The notes: generated from the letters alone by a model not told the origin. Positions 8,997-17,962 are shown, counted from the first letter of the stretch. The stretch is DNA of 64,000 bases from Chitinophagaceae bacterium UBA4407 (GCA_002390845.1 DGQT01000077.1:62001-126000), one strand, 5' to 3'. Numbers and translations are program-made.

Positions 8997-9275
8997 TGAG
9001 ACAGGCAAAAGAATACAAATTAAGCTTCTGTTGCCACGCTCGGTTCAATGTTCTTCTTTCATGGCGACATTTAAGCGAAGTGTGGCATCCCGTCCTGAAT
9101 TTATTTCGGGATTGCACTCCTGTACTGAAGGAACATAAATCAGGAATCGCAAGTTTTATTCAGGCCAACTTGCGATTTACATCTCACGACTCGCGTTGCT
9201 CAATATTGTTCCGAACGTACAAGTGAGTGACACAACCGGCGATGACAAATGTTCACCTGCCCGTAACTAAAAAAA
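8997..9275. repeat. PIE6, complete element carrying a shortened 88-bp-type insert
   Basis: The left arm starts TGAGACAGGC and reaches GTTGC at 9030-9034. A 77-base insert follows (9035-9111, CACGCTCGG to TTTCGGGA), then TTGCACTCCTGTACTG. The right dyad is the second form, GTGAGTGACACAAC (9223-9236), followed by CGGCGATGACAA and CTGCCCGTAACTAAAAA. The insert lacks about 11 bases of the hairpin present in PIE24 and PIE25. It fills most of the 468-base divergent spacer 8895-9362. Confidence 0.75.
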
Positions 9276-9362
9276 TATGTTGCACTTCAAACGCAGACCT
9301 TATAAAATAATTTCGAACGTGCAGGTTCAAACATTTAAATTAGCTAAAACAATTAAATAAAT

Positions 9363-9827
9363 ATGGATGCTGAAAAACTGGATTTCCTGCGCAATAAGTT
9401 TGTGCCATTTCTGCAAAATCTTAAACCACATGCAAAAGGAAAATGGGGCGTTTTAAATGGTCAGCAAATGGTGGAACATTTTACCGAGGCGTTACGCAAT
9501 GCCAGTGGAAAGCTGCATTTACCGCGCATTACCCCCGATGAACATTTGCCAAAAATGCGGGAATTTTTGATGAGCGAAAAACCTTTTAAGGAGAATACAA
9601 AAAACCCGTTAATGAGTGAACTGCCACTCCCTGCAAAACATGTTTTAATGAAAGATTCAATAAACGAACTGCAGCAGGAGTTAAACGGATTCTTTACTGC
9701 TTTTGAAAACAATCCGGCATTAACAACAGGCAATGCTTTTTTTGGAGCATTAAATTACGAGCAGAATGTTCACCTGCTGCACAAACATGCACAACATCAT
9801 TTAAAACAATTCGGGCTTATTGAATAA
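9363..9827 (+). CDS. DUF1569/DinB-like protein
   Basis: This 154-residue protein resembles the DUF1569 branch of DinB-like four-helix bundles. The N-terminal VLNGQQMVEHF and the C-terminal VHLLHKHAQHHLKQFG place His residues where metal-binding DinB-fold proteins have their ligand triad. There is no signal peptide and the activity is unknown. Its 3' end overlaps the 3' end of the convergent L,D-transpeptidase gene by 11 bases. It starts after PIE6 on the divergent side of paaG. Confidence 0.7.
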   Translation: MDAEKLDFLRNKFVPFLQNLKPHAKGKWGVLNGQQMVEHFTEALRNASGKLHLPRITPDEHLPKMREFLMSEKPFKENTKNPLMSELPLPAKHVLMKDSINELQQELNGFFTAFENNPALTTGNAFFGALNYEQNVHLLHKHAQHHLKQFGLIE

Positions 9828-10632
9828 CCACATTGTTATTATTGGAAAGAATGTTTTCTTTCATTGGTTTCGGTGCGGCTAAAGGCCAGTTAAACCGTGC
9901 ATTTATAATGCGTGAAGAAGCACTGTACCACTTATCTTCGGCATATGCAAAAAAGCAACTGCCTTCTTTTATCTTATCAATGATCTTTTGATGGATAGAA
10001 TAAGATACAGCGGGGCAGCCAAAACTTCTTCCCATAGCCTCGCCTTCATCCGCTCTTTCAGCATTTACATATTTGCTGCCGTGCATTACAATATCTCTTG
10101 CGCGTACCTTATCGTTAATGCCCGGTTCCATGCCATCAAAGTGCATGCTGTAGCCATTCTTACCATTGTAAGTATCGCCTGTAACCATAAAACCTAAAGA
10201 ACTTTTGTGCGTTTCGGCACTGTTGGAGAAACTGGTGGCGTATTCGCTACCCGAGTTTTTACCATGAGATACATAAGTGTTGAACAAGATTTCACCTTTT
10301 TCCAGGTCAATTACATATAAACGCTTGCTGGTGCTGCTTTGGCTGTAATCGCAAATAGTAAGCAGTGAAGTTTTCTGTAATTTATTTTTACTCAAAAGAT
10401 ATTGGTAACCTTTACAGGCGTAAAAGAAAACATTTTTTTTAAGCCCGGCCGAATCAAGGTTTATTTTGGTGTAAACTGAATCAATCCAGTTTGCAACCAC
10501 CGGAGATTCATCTGAAGCAGCAGGTAAAAGTGAAGGAAATTTTTTGTCATCTCCATTGTCCACATGCATGTCTGGTGCCATGGAAGTTAAAGTAGAGAAA
10601 CAAACAAGCGCTATAAAAAAGGTCTTTTTCAT
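9817..10632 (-). CDS. murein L,D-transpeptidase catalytic-domain protein (YkuD_2 family)
   Basis: This 271-residue exported protein starts MKKTFFIALVCF, a clear signal peptide, so the Met at 10632 is preferred over one 30 bases upstream. The catalytic region contains VMHGS (His184) and GRSFGCP (201-207, Cys206), which is the His/Cys signature of the L,D-transpeptidase_2-like family common in Bacteroidota. Such enzymes are thought to cross-link or edit peptidoglycan in the periplasm. The first 60 mature residues are low-complexity. It is a lone gene, convergent with the DUF1569-like gene. Confidence 0.85.
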   Translation of the reverse strand: MKKTFFIALVCFSTLTSMAPDMHVDNGDDKKFPSLLPAASDESPVVANWIDSVYTKINLDSAGLKKNVFFYACKGYQYLLSKNKLQKTSLLTICDYSQSSTSKRLYVIDLEKGEILFNTYVSHGKNSGSEYATSFSNSAETHKSSLGFMVTGDTYNGKNGYSMHFDGMEPGINDKVRARDIVMHGSKYVNAERADEGEAMGRSFGCPAVSYSIHQKIIDKIKEGSCFFAYAEDKWYSASSRIINARFNWPLAAPKPMKENILSNNNNVVIQ

Positions 10633-10908
10633 CGGGTAATTTTTTTTGGATTCACACATCACGAAACTGAATAACGGGGCATACCTCCCGTATATTGCGA
10701 GGCGCGAAGGTAAAGGCTAAACTTTCAGAGACTCACAATGCGGGGTTAATTCGCAGTTTATCGGGTGAATGGTTATCGTTGCTATTGTATAAGTCATTAA
10801 TTGTTAGTAGCTTAAATAACATTCAGCTTGAATTAAAATTTCCTTTAAATATTTTTATTGTTCAGTAAAATGAGCCTGGCAACAAATAACAGCCATTCAA
10901 TAATTTTA

Positions 10909-10966
10909 ATAACCGGCTGCATTACTACTATTAAACTTTAGTTGTGTCACTCACTTGTACGTTCAA
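10909..10966. repeat. PIE7, isolated left arm (second dyad form)
   Basis: AACCGGCTGCATTACTACTATTA leads without a break into GTTGTGTCACTCACTTGTACGTTC at 10941-10964. No partner is seen in the spacer; the next right arm is PIE8, beyond tadA. The rest of the 464-base divergent spacer 10633-11096 shows no other element. Confidence 0.7.
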
Positions 10967-11096
10967 CCCAATTGTGGGAATTGTGTAATTTGTGTGCAGT
11001 TATATTGCAGGTTTATAAGCAAAGGAATAAAGTTCAATAATGTTGATCTGAGGTGCCTGTACAAGCAGGTAATTATATAATATTTATCTTACATCA

Positions 11097-11546
11097 ATGT
11101 TTCAATTCACCGATGAATACTTTATGCAGCAAGCTTTAAAAGAAGCGCAGTATGCATTTGAAAAAGACGAGGTGCCCGTGGGTGCAGTTATTGTTATCAA
11201 TAATAAAATCATTGCAAGAGGGCACAACCAGGTTGAATTATTAAATGATGCTACAGCCCATGCCGAAATACTTGCCATTACTTCAGCATGCAGTTACCTT
11301 GGCGCTAAGTATTTACCCGATGCATCGCTGTATGTTACACTGGAGCCTTGTTTAATGTGCTGCGGGGCTATGTATTGGAGCAAGATTGGCCGCGTAGTTT
11401 TTGGGGCTGCAGATATTAAGAATGGTTACCGGCATATTACACAGGAAAACTGGCCCTTTCATCAAAAGACTGAACTGGTGGGTGGTATAATGGAAGAAGA
11501 ATGCGCAAGGCTGATGAAAGATTTTTTTAAAACAAAAAGGAAATAG
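11097..11546 (+). CDS. tadA: tRNA-specific adenosine deaminase TadA
   Basis: This 149-residue cytidine-deaminase-fold enzyme deaminates A34 of tRNA-Arg to inosine. The zinc and proton-shuttle motif HAE is at residues 55-57 (His55, Glu57), and the PCLMC motif supplies Cys85 and Cys88. The lengths of N- and C-terminal helices match bacterial TadA. A guanine deaminase is the usual confusion, but the TLEPCLMCCGAM context favours TadA. It is a single gene, with PIE7 on its upstream side and PIE8 on its downstream side. Confidence 0.88.
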   Translation: MFQFTDEYFMQQALKEAQYAFEKDEVPVGAVIVINNKIIARGHNQVELLNDATAHAEILAITSACSYLGAKYLPDASLYVTLEPCLMCCGAMYWSKIGRVVFGAADIKNGYRHITQENWPFHQKTELVGGIMEEECARLMKDFFKTKRK

Positions 11547-11621
11547 CTTCCGAAACCCTTTTTGAATTGATGGTTTGATCAAAAATTCTGGGCATAATAA
11601 AACCGATAACTATAACCGCTT

Positions 11622-11692
11622 TGATGCCATGAAAAAGGAATTGTGAACCGAGCGTGGCAACAGCAGATTCACAGGATTCCCGGCGCCGGCTT
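11622..11692. repeat. PIE8, isolated right arm with part of the 88-bp insert
   Basis: Reading inward on the complement, GTTGCCACGCTCGGTTC (11645-11661) is followed by a stretch ending CATGGC (11624-11629), then the insert stops. The outer arm continues as AGCAGATTCACAGGATTC and CCGGCGCCGGCTTA. It follows tadA. Confidence 0.65.
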
Positions 11693-11749
11693 AATAATAA
11701 AAATTAAACGGTTACAAACGAATTTGTATTTTCATTAAAACTTTTGATT

Positions 11750-12475
11750 ATGCTTGAGCCATGGCGTACCGGAAAGGTGGTTAAAATTGAAAATTCCACC
11801 GAAAACATAAGACGTTTTTTTATTCAGGTGCCTGAATTAGAAAGTTTCGATTTTAAACCCGGCCAGTTTGTAACGCTCGATTTGCCAATACATGAAAAGA
11901 AAAATAAAAGGTGGAGAAGCTATTCTATTGCCTCAGCTCCAGATGGCACGAATATTTTTGAACTGGTAATTGTATTACTCGAAGACGGCGCAGGAACAAC
12001 CTATTTATTCAATGAAGTTACCGAGGGAAGTGAGCTTACACTTCGTGGTCCACAAGGGGTATTTACTTTGCCTGAGACCATTGAAAAGGACCTGTTTTTT
12101 ATTTGTACCGGAACAGGTATTGCACCGTTCCGTTCTATGGCACATTATATCAGCAGGCATAATCTGCCACATAAAAATATCTATCTCATTTTTGGGTGCA
12201 GGAAATTCGCCGATGCCTTATACGCTGATGAGCTTCGGGGGTTGGAAAAAGAATTCCCGGGTTTTTTTTATATCCCTACATTTTCACGGGAAGAACCGCA
12301 GCAAGGAATAAGAACGGGTTACGTACATGCTGTTTATGAAGAAATACTCAATAAAAACAAGCCTGAAGCAAGTTTCTTTTTATGTGGCTGGAAGAATATG
12401 ATCGATGATGCCAGAGAAAAAATTACAGCTCTGGGTTACGACAGAAAAGCCATACATCTTGAAATATATGGTTGA
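11750..12475 (+). CDS. ferredoxin-NADP reductase-like FAD/NAD(P) oxidoreductase
   Basis: This 241-residue protein has the two-domain FNR fold. In the N-terminal beta-barrel RSYS at residues 56-59 binds FAD. In the nucleotide-binding domain CTGTGIAP (119-126) and a later FLCGW segment bind NAD(P)H. There is no iron-sulfur domain. Such proteins pass electrons between NADPH and ferredoxin or flavodoxin, or to an oxygenase partner. The ATG at 11750 is chosen over a TTG six bases upstream. It is monocistronic; no ferredoxin or oxygenase gene is adjacent. Confidence 0.85.
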   Translation: MLEPWRTGKVVKIENSTENIRRFFIQVPELESFDFKPGQFVTLDLPIHEKKNKRWRSYSIASAPDGTNIFELVIVLLEDGAGTTYLFNEVTEGSELTLRGPQGVFTLPETIEKDLFFICTGTGIAPFRSMAHYISRHNLPHKNIYLIFGCRKFADALYADELRGLEKEFPGFFYIPTFSREEPQQGIRTGYVHAVYEEILNKNKPEASFFLCGWKNMIDDAREKITALGYDRKAIHLEIYG

Positions 12476-12480
12476 ACCCC

Positions 12481-12756
12481 TCAGGAAGCTTTCAGGCCGA
12501 TATTTGAAATACCAGGCTGGTTGCCGGGTATTTTAATTCTTTCGTTTTTAAGATCTGTAACCTGCTTCTCCAACTCCAAAATACGGGAATGGTTGGCAAG
12601 CATCTCGTCTTCAAGACTTAGCACACGTTTTTTGTGCTTTGCAATAACCGCCGACCTTAATATGTAACCTGCAATAAATCCAAAAACACAAGCTGCTGCA
12701 ACAGAAACAATTGTATAAACAGGAGCCGGAGAAAAAAAGTTAGCTAATTCTGTCAT
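12481..12756 (-). CDS. small membrane protein with a coiled-coil tail
   Basis: This 91-residue protein is not recognised. It has one transmembrane segment (about residues 12-34, starting PVYTIVSVAAACVFGF). A basic stretch and a predicted coiled coil follow (heptad-like LSLEDEMLANHSRILELEKQ), then a short Pro/Gly tail. The topology suggests a bitopic scaffold or LapA-like protein with a cytoplasmic coiled coil. The ATG at 12756 is preferred to a TTG nine bases upstream. It is convergent with the reductase gene (5-base gap) and downstream of glyS on the same strand. Confidence 0.65.
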   Translation of the reverse strand: MTELANFFSPAPVYTIVSVAAACVFGFIAGYILRSAVIAKHKKRVLSLEDEMLANHSRILELEKQVTDLKNERIKIPGNQPGISNIGLKAS

Positions 12757-12874
12757 AATCTTCAATTAAACTGACAATCGTTTTTAATTTCAACATGATA
12801 TGCTGTATATACGCAGCAAACATTCCAAAGGTTGAACATTAATTTTAAAAGGGTGAGATTGGTGTTAATCCCTG

Positions 12875-12882
12875 CAAAGATA
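12875..12882 (-). promoter_or_regulatory. possible -7 promoter box in the glyS-downstream spacer
   Basis: TATCTTTG on the minus strand lies 6 bases downstream of the glyS stop and about 119 bases before the small coiled-coil membrane gene, so that gene may have its own transcript. No -33 element was confirmed. Confidence 0.35.
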
Positions 12883-12887
12883 AACAG

Positions 12888-14363
12888 CTACATGATATTA
12901 TTCAGAATTTCCTGTTTTACGCTGCTTAACGGAACGCGTTGCTGTTCCATTGTATCCCTGTTACGTAAAGTAACTGTACCATCATCTTTTGTTTGATGGT
13001 CGATGGTAATGCAATACGGCGTGCCAATCGCATCCTGCCTGCGGTACCTTTTTCCAATTGCATCTTTTTCTTCGTAAAAACAGCGGAAGTGTGGCTTGCA
13101 TTCATCCATTAATTGCCTCGCTATTTCTGGCAATCCATCTTTTTTGGTTAACGGCAGTATGGCCAGTTTTACAGGGGCGATCTTCGCCGGAATATGCATT
13201 ACAACCCTGCTGTCTGAAGTGGCATCCTCTTTTGTAATTGTTTCTTCTTCGTAAGCATTACTCAGTATCAAAAGAAACATACGGTCCAATCCAATAGATG
13301 TTTCAATAACATACGGAATATAGTTACCATAAGGTTTCCCGGTGGCTTCATCTATATCGTTATCGAAATATTGCTGTTTCTTTTTGCTGTACAACTGGTG
13401 CTGACTTAAATCAAAATCGCTGCGGCTGTGTATGCCTTCTACTTCTTTAAAACCAAAAGGAAATTCGTATTCAATATCGCAGGCTTCTTTTGCATAATGC
13501 GCCAGCTTTACATGGTCGTGAAAACGGTATTTTTCTGCTGCAATTCCTAAACCTGTATGCCAATCCAGCCTTGCCTGTTTCCAGTGTTTATACCACTCGC
13601 CTTCTGTGCCGGGGCGCACAAAGAACTGCATTTCCATTTGTTCAAACTCCCTCATACGGAAGATGAACTGGCGTGCAACAATCTCGTTTCGGAAAGCTTT
13701 ACCAGTTTGCGCAATGCCAAAAGGAACTTTCATTCTGGCGCTTTTCTGCACATTTAAAAAGTTAACAAAAATGCCTTGCGCCGTTTCGGGTCGCAGGTAC
13801 ACAATATTGTCATCCGGATTATCTGAAGCTACTGCTCCAAATTCTGTTTTAAACATCAGGTTGAACTGGCGAATCTCCGTCCAGTTACTGGTTCCGCTGA
13901 TTGAGCAGGTAATTTTATTGTCTTCAATAAGTTGTTTTAAACCGGCGAAATCATCCTTAGCAATCAGTTCATCCATTGATTTTAGCAACGCAAACTCTTC
14001 TTCTTTCCTTCCTTCCAACGCCAGTTTTTCTGCATGTGCTTCTATCAAATGATCTACACGGTAACGCTTCTGACTGTCTTTATTATCAATCATCGGGTCG
14101 CTGAAATTATCTACGTGCCCGCTGGCTTTCCAGGTGGTGGGGTGCATAAAAATTGCAGCATCAATACCCACAATGTTTTCATTAAGCTGCACCATGCTTT
14201 TCCACCAGTAATCGCGGATGTTCTTTTTAAGTTCACTACCATAGGGGCCATAATCGTACACGGCACTTAAACCATCGTAAATTTCGCTGCTGGGAAATAC
14301 AAAGCCATACTCCTTGGCATGACCAATAATTGCCTGAAACCTGTTATCCTGTAAACTGCTCAT
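12888..14363 (-). CDS. glyS: glycyl-tRNA synthetase (single-chain class II)
   Basis: This 491-residue enzyme charges tRNA-Gly and is the alpha2-type GlyRS found in Bacteroidota, archaea and eukaryotes, not the alpha2beta2 type. The N-terminus has IYDGLSAVYDYGPYGSELK, typical of this type. Motif 2 is seen at FRNEIVARQ with RMREFEQME. Motif 3 lies around IETSIGLDRM, and an anticodon-binding domain fills the last 100 residues. It is monocistronic, with a TATCTTTG box 8 bases upstream of the start, which implies a very short leader. Confidence 0.95.
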   Translation of the reverse strand: MSSLQDNRFQAIIGHAKEYGFVFPSSEIYDGLSAVYDYGPYGSELKKNIRDYWWKSMVQLNENIVGIDAAIFMHPTTWKASGHVDNFSDPMIDNKDSQKRYRVDHLIEAHAEKLALEGRKEEEFALLKSMDELIAKDDFAGLKQLIEDNKITCSISGTSNWTEIRQFNLMFKTEFGAVASDNPDDNIVYLRPETAQGIFVNFLNVQKSARMKVPFGIAQTGKAFRNEIVARQFIFRMREFEQMEMQFFVRPGTEGEWYKHWKQARLDWHTGLGIAAEKYRFHDHVKLAHYAKEACDIEYEFPFGFKEVEGIHSRSDFDLSQHQLYSKKKQQYFDNDIDEATGKPYGNYIPYVIETSIGLDRMFLLILSNAYEEETITKEDATSDSRVVMHIPAKIAPVKLAILPLTKKDGLPEIARQLMDECKPHFRCFYEEKDAIGKRYRRQDAIGTPYCITIDHQTKDDGTVTLRNRDTMEQQRVPLSSVKQEILNNIM

Positions 14364-14370
14364 AGGGCGG

Positions 14371-14378
14371 CAAAGATA
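14371..14378 (-). promoter_or_regulatory. putative -7 promoter box of glyS
   Basis: TATCTTTG on the minus strand matches TAnnTTTG and is only 8 bases from the glyS ATG. If it is used, the transcript has almost no 5' leader. Confidence 0.45.
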
Positions 14379-14450
14379 AAGGAGTTTGGAATTTATAGCT
14401 ATGTGTTGCAGATTTTTATCAGCCAGTGTAATACGGCTGTTTGCAGGTCT

Positions 14451-14682
14451 TTTTTATGAGCCCGGCATTGGTATCATTGGGGATCGTCTGTTGCGTCGCA
14501 CACTTGTGCAGAGGAACAGGATTGAGCAAATACAAACCGCAGAGGCGCAAAGCCGCAGAGAAAGAACTTTGCGACTCCCAGTCTCTGCGGTTAATGGCTG
14601 TTGAAAGCTGCTTCAACTTCCTAAAGTTCAAGTGTGCGACGCAAGAAAAGCTTCATGTATATTCTTTAGCCCGGCTCAAAAT
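14451..14682. repeat. PIE9, complete palindromic intergenic element
   Basis: The left arm is TTTTTATGAGCCCGGCATTG onward, with the dyad GTTGCGTCGCAC at 14490-14501. The right dyad GTGCGACGCAAG is at 14634-14645, then AAAAGCTTCATG and GCCCGGCTCAAAA. The interior holds its own hairpin, with AACCGCAGAG pairing with CTCTGCGGTT. It fills the spacer between glyS and icd. Confidence 0.8.
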
Positions 14683-14693
14683 ATTTCTTCCAC

Positions 14694-14722
14694 AAAAAAG
14701 CCGCTTTAAATCAAATCGGCTT
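14694..14722 (-). terminator. intrinsic terminator of icd
   Basis: On the minus strand, AAGCCGATTT (14722-14713) and AAAGCGGCTT (14707-14698) form a 10-bp stem with one mismatch. A T-tract follows (A-run at 14694-14699). It starts 25 bases past the icd stop. Confidence 0.65.
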
Positions 14723-14746
14723 AGTAAACTTAAAAATGTAAAACGC

Positions 14747-16201
14747 TTATTGCCCCTGTGCAAGGCTGTAGGCTTTTTTATCATTCCACATATTCAGCAA
14801 TTCGCTGGAACATATTTTAAAATTACCGCTCATGCTTACATAAAGACCCAGCACATCCTGCTGAAACAACGGAAAATCATCAATGCTTTCGAAACGCACG
14901 TTATATTGGTTTACTAGATTAGTGTACACCGAGCCCGTGGGCCAAACCTGTGTGCCGCGGTTGCTGATATTTACCAGCTTGAATTTTACGCCTGCATGGC
15001 GCATACATTTATTAGCAATAGCAATGGGTTGTTCGTTGCTTTCTATGAAAAAATCTACGCCTACAATTCTTTCGTTTACACCTTCCTGAGATTCCATCAT
15101 TACATTTTTACCCAGCTTGAAAATGGTTTGTGTTGCTGGCATATCGGGCAACAATGGTTTAGCACCCTGCACCGGCTGATTACCAAAATTGGCGATGACC
15201 GCTTCGGCATAAGCTGTGGTATTTAATGACGGGATTGATTTATCGCCAAAATCGCCGGTATGTTTCCCCTGCTCTAAAGTAGCAAGCAAGGCGTTTTCAA
15301 TCATAGCGGCGCTTGCCATTAACCCAAGATGGCGAAGCATTGCAATACCGCTGAGCAACAACGCTGTTGGGTTGGCAATATTTCTACCCGCAATATCCGG
15401 TGCTGTGCCGTGCACGGCTTCGAATATGCAGATATGATCGCCAATGTTCGCACTTGGCGCAAAACCAAGCCCGCCGACAAGACCGGCGCAGAGATCGCTT
15501 ACAATATCGCCCTGAAGGTTGGTTAACACTATAACATCAAAAAGGTCGGGGCGGGTAACGAGTTTCATGCACAGGTCGTCTACAATTATATCATCAGCTT
15601 TTAAGTCGGGATATTCTTTTGCAACCTCATTAAATACATCGAGGAATAAGCCATCTGTAATTTTCATGATATTGGCCTTGTGGCCGCAGGTAATGCGTTT
15701 GGTTCCTTTTTTCTTGGCCATTTCAAAAGCATACCGGATTACCTGTTCACTGCCCGGACGTGTAATGAAACGCCGGCTTAATGCCACATCCGGTGTTAGC
15801 ATGTGCTCTACACCGCCATAAGTATCTTCAATATTTTCACGAACAATGGTAATATCTATCGGGATGCCCGATTTACTAAATACTGTATCTACACCATGTA
15901 ATGTTTGAAACACTCTTTTGTTGGCGTAAGTATTCCATGTTTTACGTGCGGTTACATTTACACTTTTTACGCCCTTGCCTTTTGGAGTTTCCATCGGGCC
16001 TTTAAACAATATGCCAAGTGATTCAATGGTTTGCTGGGCTTCCGGTGTCATACCGTTGCTGTAGCCTTTATCGAACACCCATTTGCCCATATCTACAAAC
16101 TGGTACTCAAGGGGCACTTTTGCAGCGGTAAAAATTTTTAAAGTGGCATCCATTATTTCAGGTCCGATACCATCGCCCTGGGCTACTGCAATTTTAGTCA
16201 T
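14747..16201 (-). CDS. icd: isocitrate dehydrogenase, Thermus-type with C-terminal extension
   Basis: This 484-residue enzyme oxidises isocitrate to 2-oxoglutarate in the TCA cycle. It has the IDH/IMDH fold: N-terminal AQGDGIGPEI, the substrate loop RENIEDTYGGVEH, the conserved Lys/Asp region GHKANIMKITDG with DDLCMKL, and the cofactor region EAVHGTAPDIAG. About 140 extra residues follow the usual end, as in the Thermus thermophilus enzyme type. Cofactor preference (probably NADP) is inferred from the family. It is monocistronic, with a good terminator and a TAATTTTG box upstream. Confidence 0.92.
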   Translation of the reverse strand: MTKIAVAQGDGIGPEIMDATLKIFTAAKVPLEYQFVDMGKWVFDKGYSNGMTPEAQQTIESLGILFKGPMETPKGKGVKSVNVTARKTWNTYANKRVFQTLHGVDTVFSKSGIPIDITIVRENIEDTYGGVEHMLTPDVALSRRFITRPGSEQVIRYAFEMAKKKGTKRITCGHKANIMKITDGLFLDVFNEVAKEYPDLKADDIIVDDLCMKLVTRPDLFDVIVLTNLQGDIVSDLCAGLVGGLGFAPSANIGDHICIFEAVHGTAPDIAGRNIANPTALLLSGIAMLRHLGLMASAAMIENALLATLEQGKHTGDFGDKSIPSLNTTAYAEAVIANFGNQPVQGAKPLLPDMPATQTIFKLGKNVMMESQEGVNERIVGVDFFIESNEQPIAIANKCMRHAGVKFKLVNISNRGTQVWPTGSVYTNLVNQYNVRFESIDDFPLFQQDVLGLYVSMSGNFKICSSELLNMWNDKKAYSLAQGQ

Positions 16202-16229
16202 AGGTATTTTTTTTGATTGTGAAGTATAA

Positions 16230-16237
16230 CAAAATTA
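16230..16237 (-). promoter_or_regulatory. putative promoter of icd
   Basis: TAATTTTG on the minus strand fits TAnnTTTG exactly. An ATTG, 18 bases further upstream, is close to the -33 TTTG at nearly the right spacing. The box is 29 bases from the icd start. Confidence 0.5.
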
Positions 16238-16350
16238 AGGGCTGATGTGCAAGTTCAATAATAAATTGACGTAACAATTTTTAGCTATGATACACCAATA
16301 GGGTGCATTCTAAATTTTTACTTCGATAAAAGCTCAATAGATGTACAACT

Positions 16351-16407
16351 GATGAAAGGATTGCGACGCAACGAAGATGCTATGAAAAACTGATGCTGGT
16401 ATTAAAA
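16351..16407. repeat. PIE10, isolated right arm (third dyad form)
   Basis: GATGAAAGGATTGCGACGCAAC ends at 16372 and continues with GAAGATGCTATGAAAAACTG and ATGCTGGTATTAAAAT. No left arm is seen in the 300-base divergent spacer between icd and the beta-barrel gene. Confidence 0.7.
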
Positions 16408-16501
16408 TGAATTTATTTTCAGACTGCTTCTAACAATATTTTAAATGCCCGAAAAAAAATTCAATAAGCATTAACCGTAGGTTTGTAACAAACCAGGAAG
16501 C

Positions 16502-17122
16502 ATGAATAAAAAGATGAAACTGTTGATAGTAACCGCAATTTTTGCCGGTGGCATATCTGCACAACGTAATGCACCGCCTTCAACTTATTCCTCAGATGAA
16601 GGTGCGAAGGGTTTTAAGAAAGAAAACATATTTATTGGTGGCGGACTTAATATTGGTTTTGCATCCAACACTTTTGGTGTGGGTGGCACGCCCGAAATAG
16701 GTTATACGGTAGCACAATGGCTTGATGCCGGATTAGGGTTTAATATCAACTATGCGTCGCAAGGCGCAGATCAATTCTATAATGGCAATGTAAGAATCAG
16801 GAATTTTAGTTATGGCGGCGGGCCTTTTGTAAGAATTTATCCAGCACAGTTTCTCTTTCTACAGGCCCAATACGAAAAGAACTGGGGCACACAATCTGAA
16901 AAGCCTGTGGGCTATCCCGAGCAAAAATATAAATACAACTCCAACAGTTTTATTGCCGGTATTGGCTATACACAGCGTGTTGTAGGCCAAACGAATTTTT
17001 ATACGATGATTGGTTGGGATCTGCTGAACGATGTTTATTCGCCCTACCGGTTAGATGGTTCCAAACTTCCTGTTATTAGGGCAGGGATTAATTTTTATCT
17101 GCAGCCCAGTCGCCGAAAATAG
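16502..17122 (+). CDS. outer-membrane beta-barrel-like protein
   Basis: This 206-residue protein has a signal peptide ending GGISAQ. Alternating aromatic and glycine strands follow (for example IFIGGGLNIGFASNTFG, then GYTVAQWLDAGLGF and FVRIYPAQFLF), as in small outer-membrane porin-like beta-barrels of Bacteroidota. About eight amphipathic strands are apparent and the last ends in FYLQPSRRK. No specific family is recognised. Its 3' end overlaps the convergent LOG-family gene by 35 bases. Confidence 0.75.
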   Translation: MNKKMKLLIVTAIFAGGISAQRNAPPSTYSSDEGAKGFKKENIFIGGGLNIGFASNTFGVGGTPEIGYTVAQWLDAGLGFNINYASQGADQFYNGNVRIRNFSYGGGPFVRIYPAQFLFLQAQYEKNWGTQSEKPVGYPEQKYKYNSNSFIAGIGYTQRVVGQTNFYTMIGWDLLNDVYSPYRLDGSKLPVIRAGINFYLQPSRRK

Positions 17123-17636
17123 CATCGGGTGTATCGTAAATGGCCAGCGTCTTTCGCCAGTCGTCGTGTAGAAAACCATTTACCTGCATTACATTTATAT
17201 GTGCAATCAGGTTGTTATAATATCCTGCAGTATTCAGCAGGATTATTTTTTTGTCGTGTATGGTTAGCGCATTCCAGGTAGCCATTTCAAACATTTCATC
17301 CAGGGTTCCATTGCCGCCAGGAAGTATTACAGCGGCATCGCACAGGTCGAACATCATTTTTTTGCGGGTGTGCATATCAGGTACAATTTTTAGCTCGGTA
17401 ATACCAACGTGTTGCCTTTCACGGTCTTTCAATATTTCGGGTATCACACCAGTCACTTTGCCGCCATGCTCCAGTACCGAATTTGCTATAGCACCCATCA
17501 GGCCCGTATTTCCACCGCCATATACCAGTTTAATATGATTCAGTGCGAGTAGTTTGCCCAACTCAAAAGCATGTTGAATGTAAATAGGATCGTTGCCATT
17601 TTTAGAACCACAGAATACCGCCACAGATTTATACAT
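17088..17636 (-). CDS. LOG-family nucleotide hydrolase (TIGR00730)
   Basis: This 182-residue Rossmann-fold protein carries the LOG signature PGGNGTLDE at residues 106-114 and the upstream RKKMMFD (91-97). The phosphate loop is at YGGGNTGLMG. The family cleaves ribose 5-phosphate from nucleoside monophosphates; plant homologues make active cytokinins, and bacterial ones are often called nucleotide 5'-monophosphate nucleosidases. The signature motif here reads GGNGT where the family usually has GGxGT, so it should be active. It is a single gene, convergent with the beta-barrel protein. Confidence 0.88.
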   Translation of the reverse strand: MYKSVAVFCGSKNGNDPIYIQHAFELGKLLALNHIKLVYGGGNTGLMGAIANSVLEHGGKVTGVIPEILKDRERQHVGITELKIVPDMHTRKKMMFDLCDAAVILPGGNGTLDEMFEMATWNALTIHDKKIILLNTAGYYNNLIAHINVMQVNGFLHDDWRKTLAIYDTPDAIFGDWAADKN

Positions 17637-17754
17637 TTCATCAAAAATTTATAGCACAAAATTATCTCCGTTTAACATCGGTAGTATTATCATTAAAATA
17701 TTTGTTCGTTACCTGATCGTGTTTTGATGCAACAGCTTCAACTTTATAATAGAA

Positions 17755-17962
17755 TATTTTGAGCCCAACAGCAGAACATAAATGAGGCTTTTGTAGCGTC
17801 GCACACTTGAACGTTCGGAAAAAAAGGCAACAAGGCAAAGAGGCAATTGGCAATGAGTATTTAATTGTACACTGCACTATTCATTGTTCATTTGCATTCG
17901 TCAGTTCAAGTGTGCGACGCAACAAAAGCTTCATAGTACTACCTCAGCCCGGCTCAAAAAAA
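17755..17962. repeat. PIE11, complete palindromic intergenic element
   Basis: The left arm starts TATTTTGAGCCCAACAG, with GTAGCGTCGCAC at 17793-17804 and CTTGAACGTTCGG after it. The right dyad GTGCGACGCAAC is at 17912-17923, then AAAAGCTTCATAG and AGCCCGGCTCAAAAA. The interior is unrelated A/T-rich sequence. It lies in the divergent spacer of 406 bases between the LOG and M16 genes. Confidence 0.82.
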
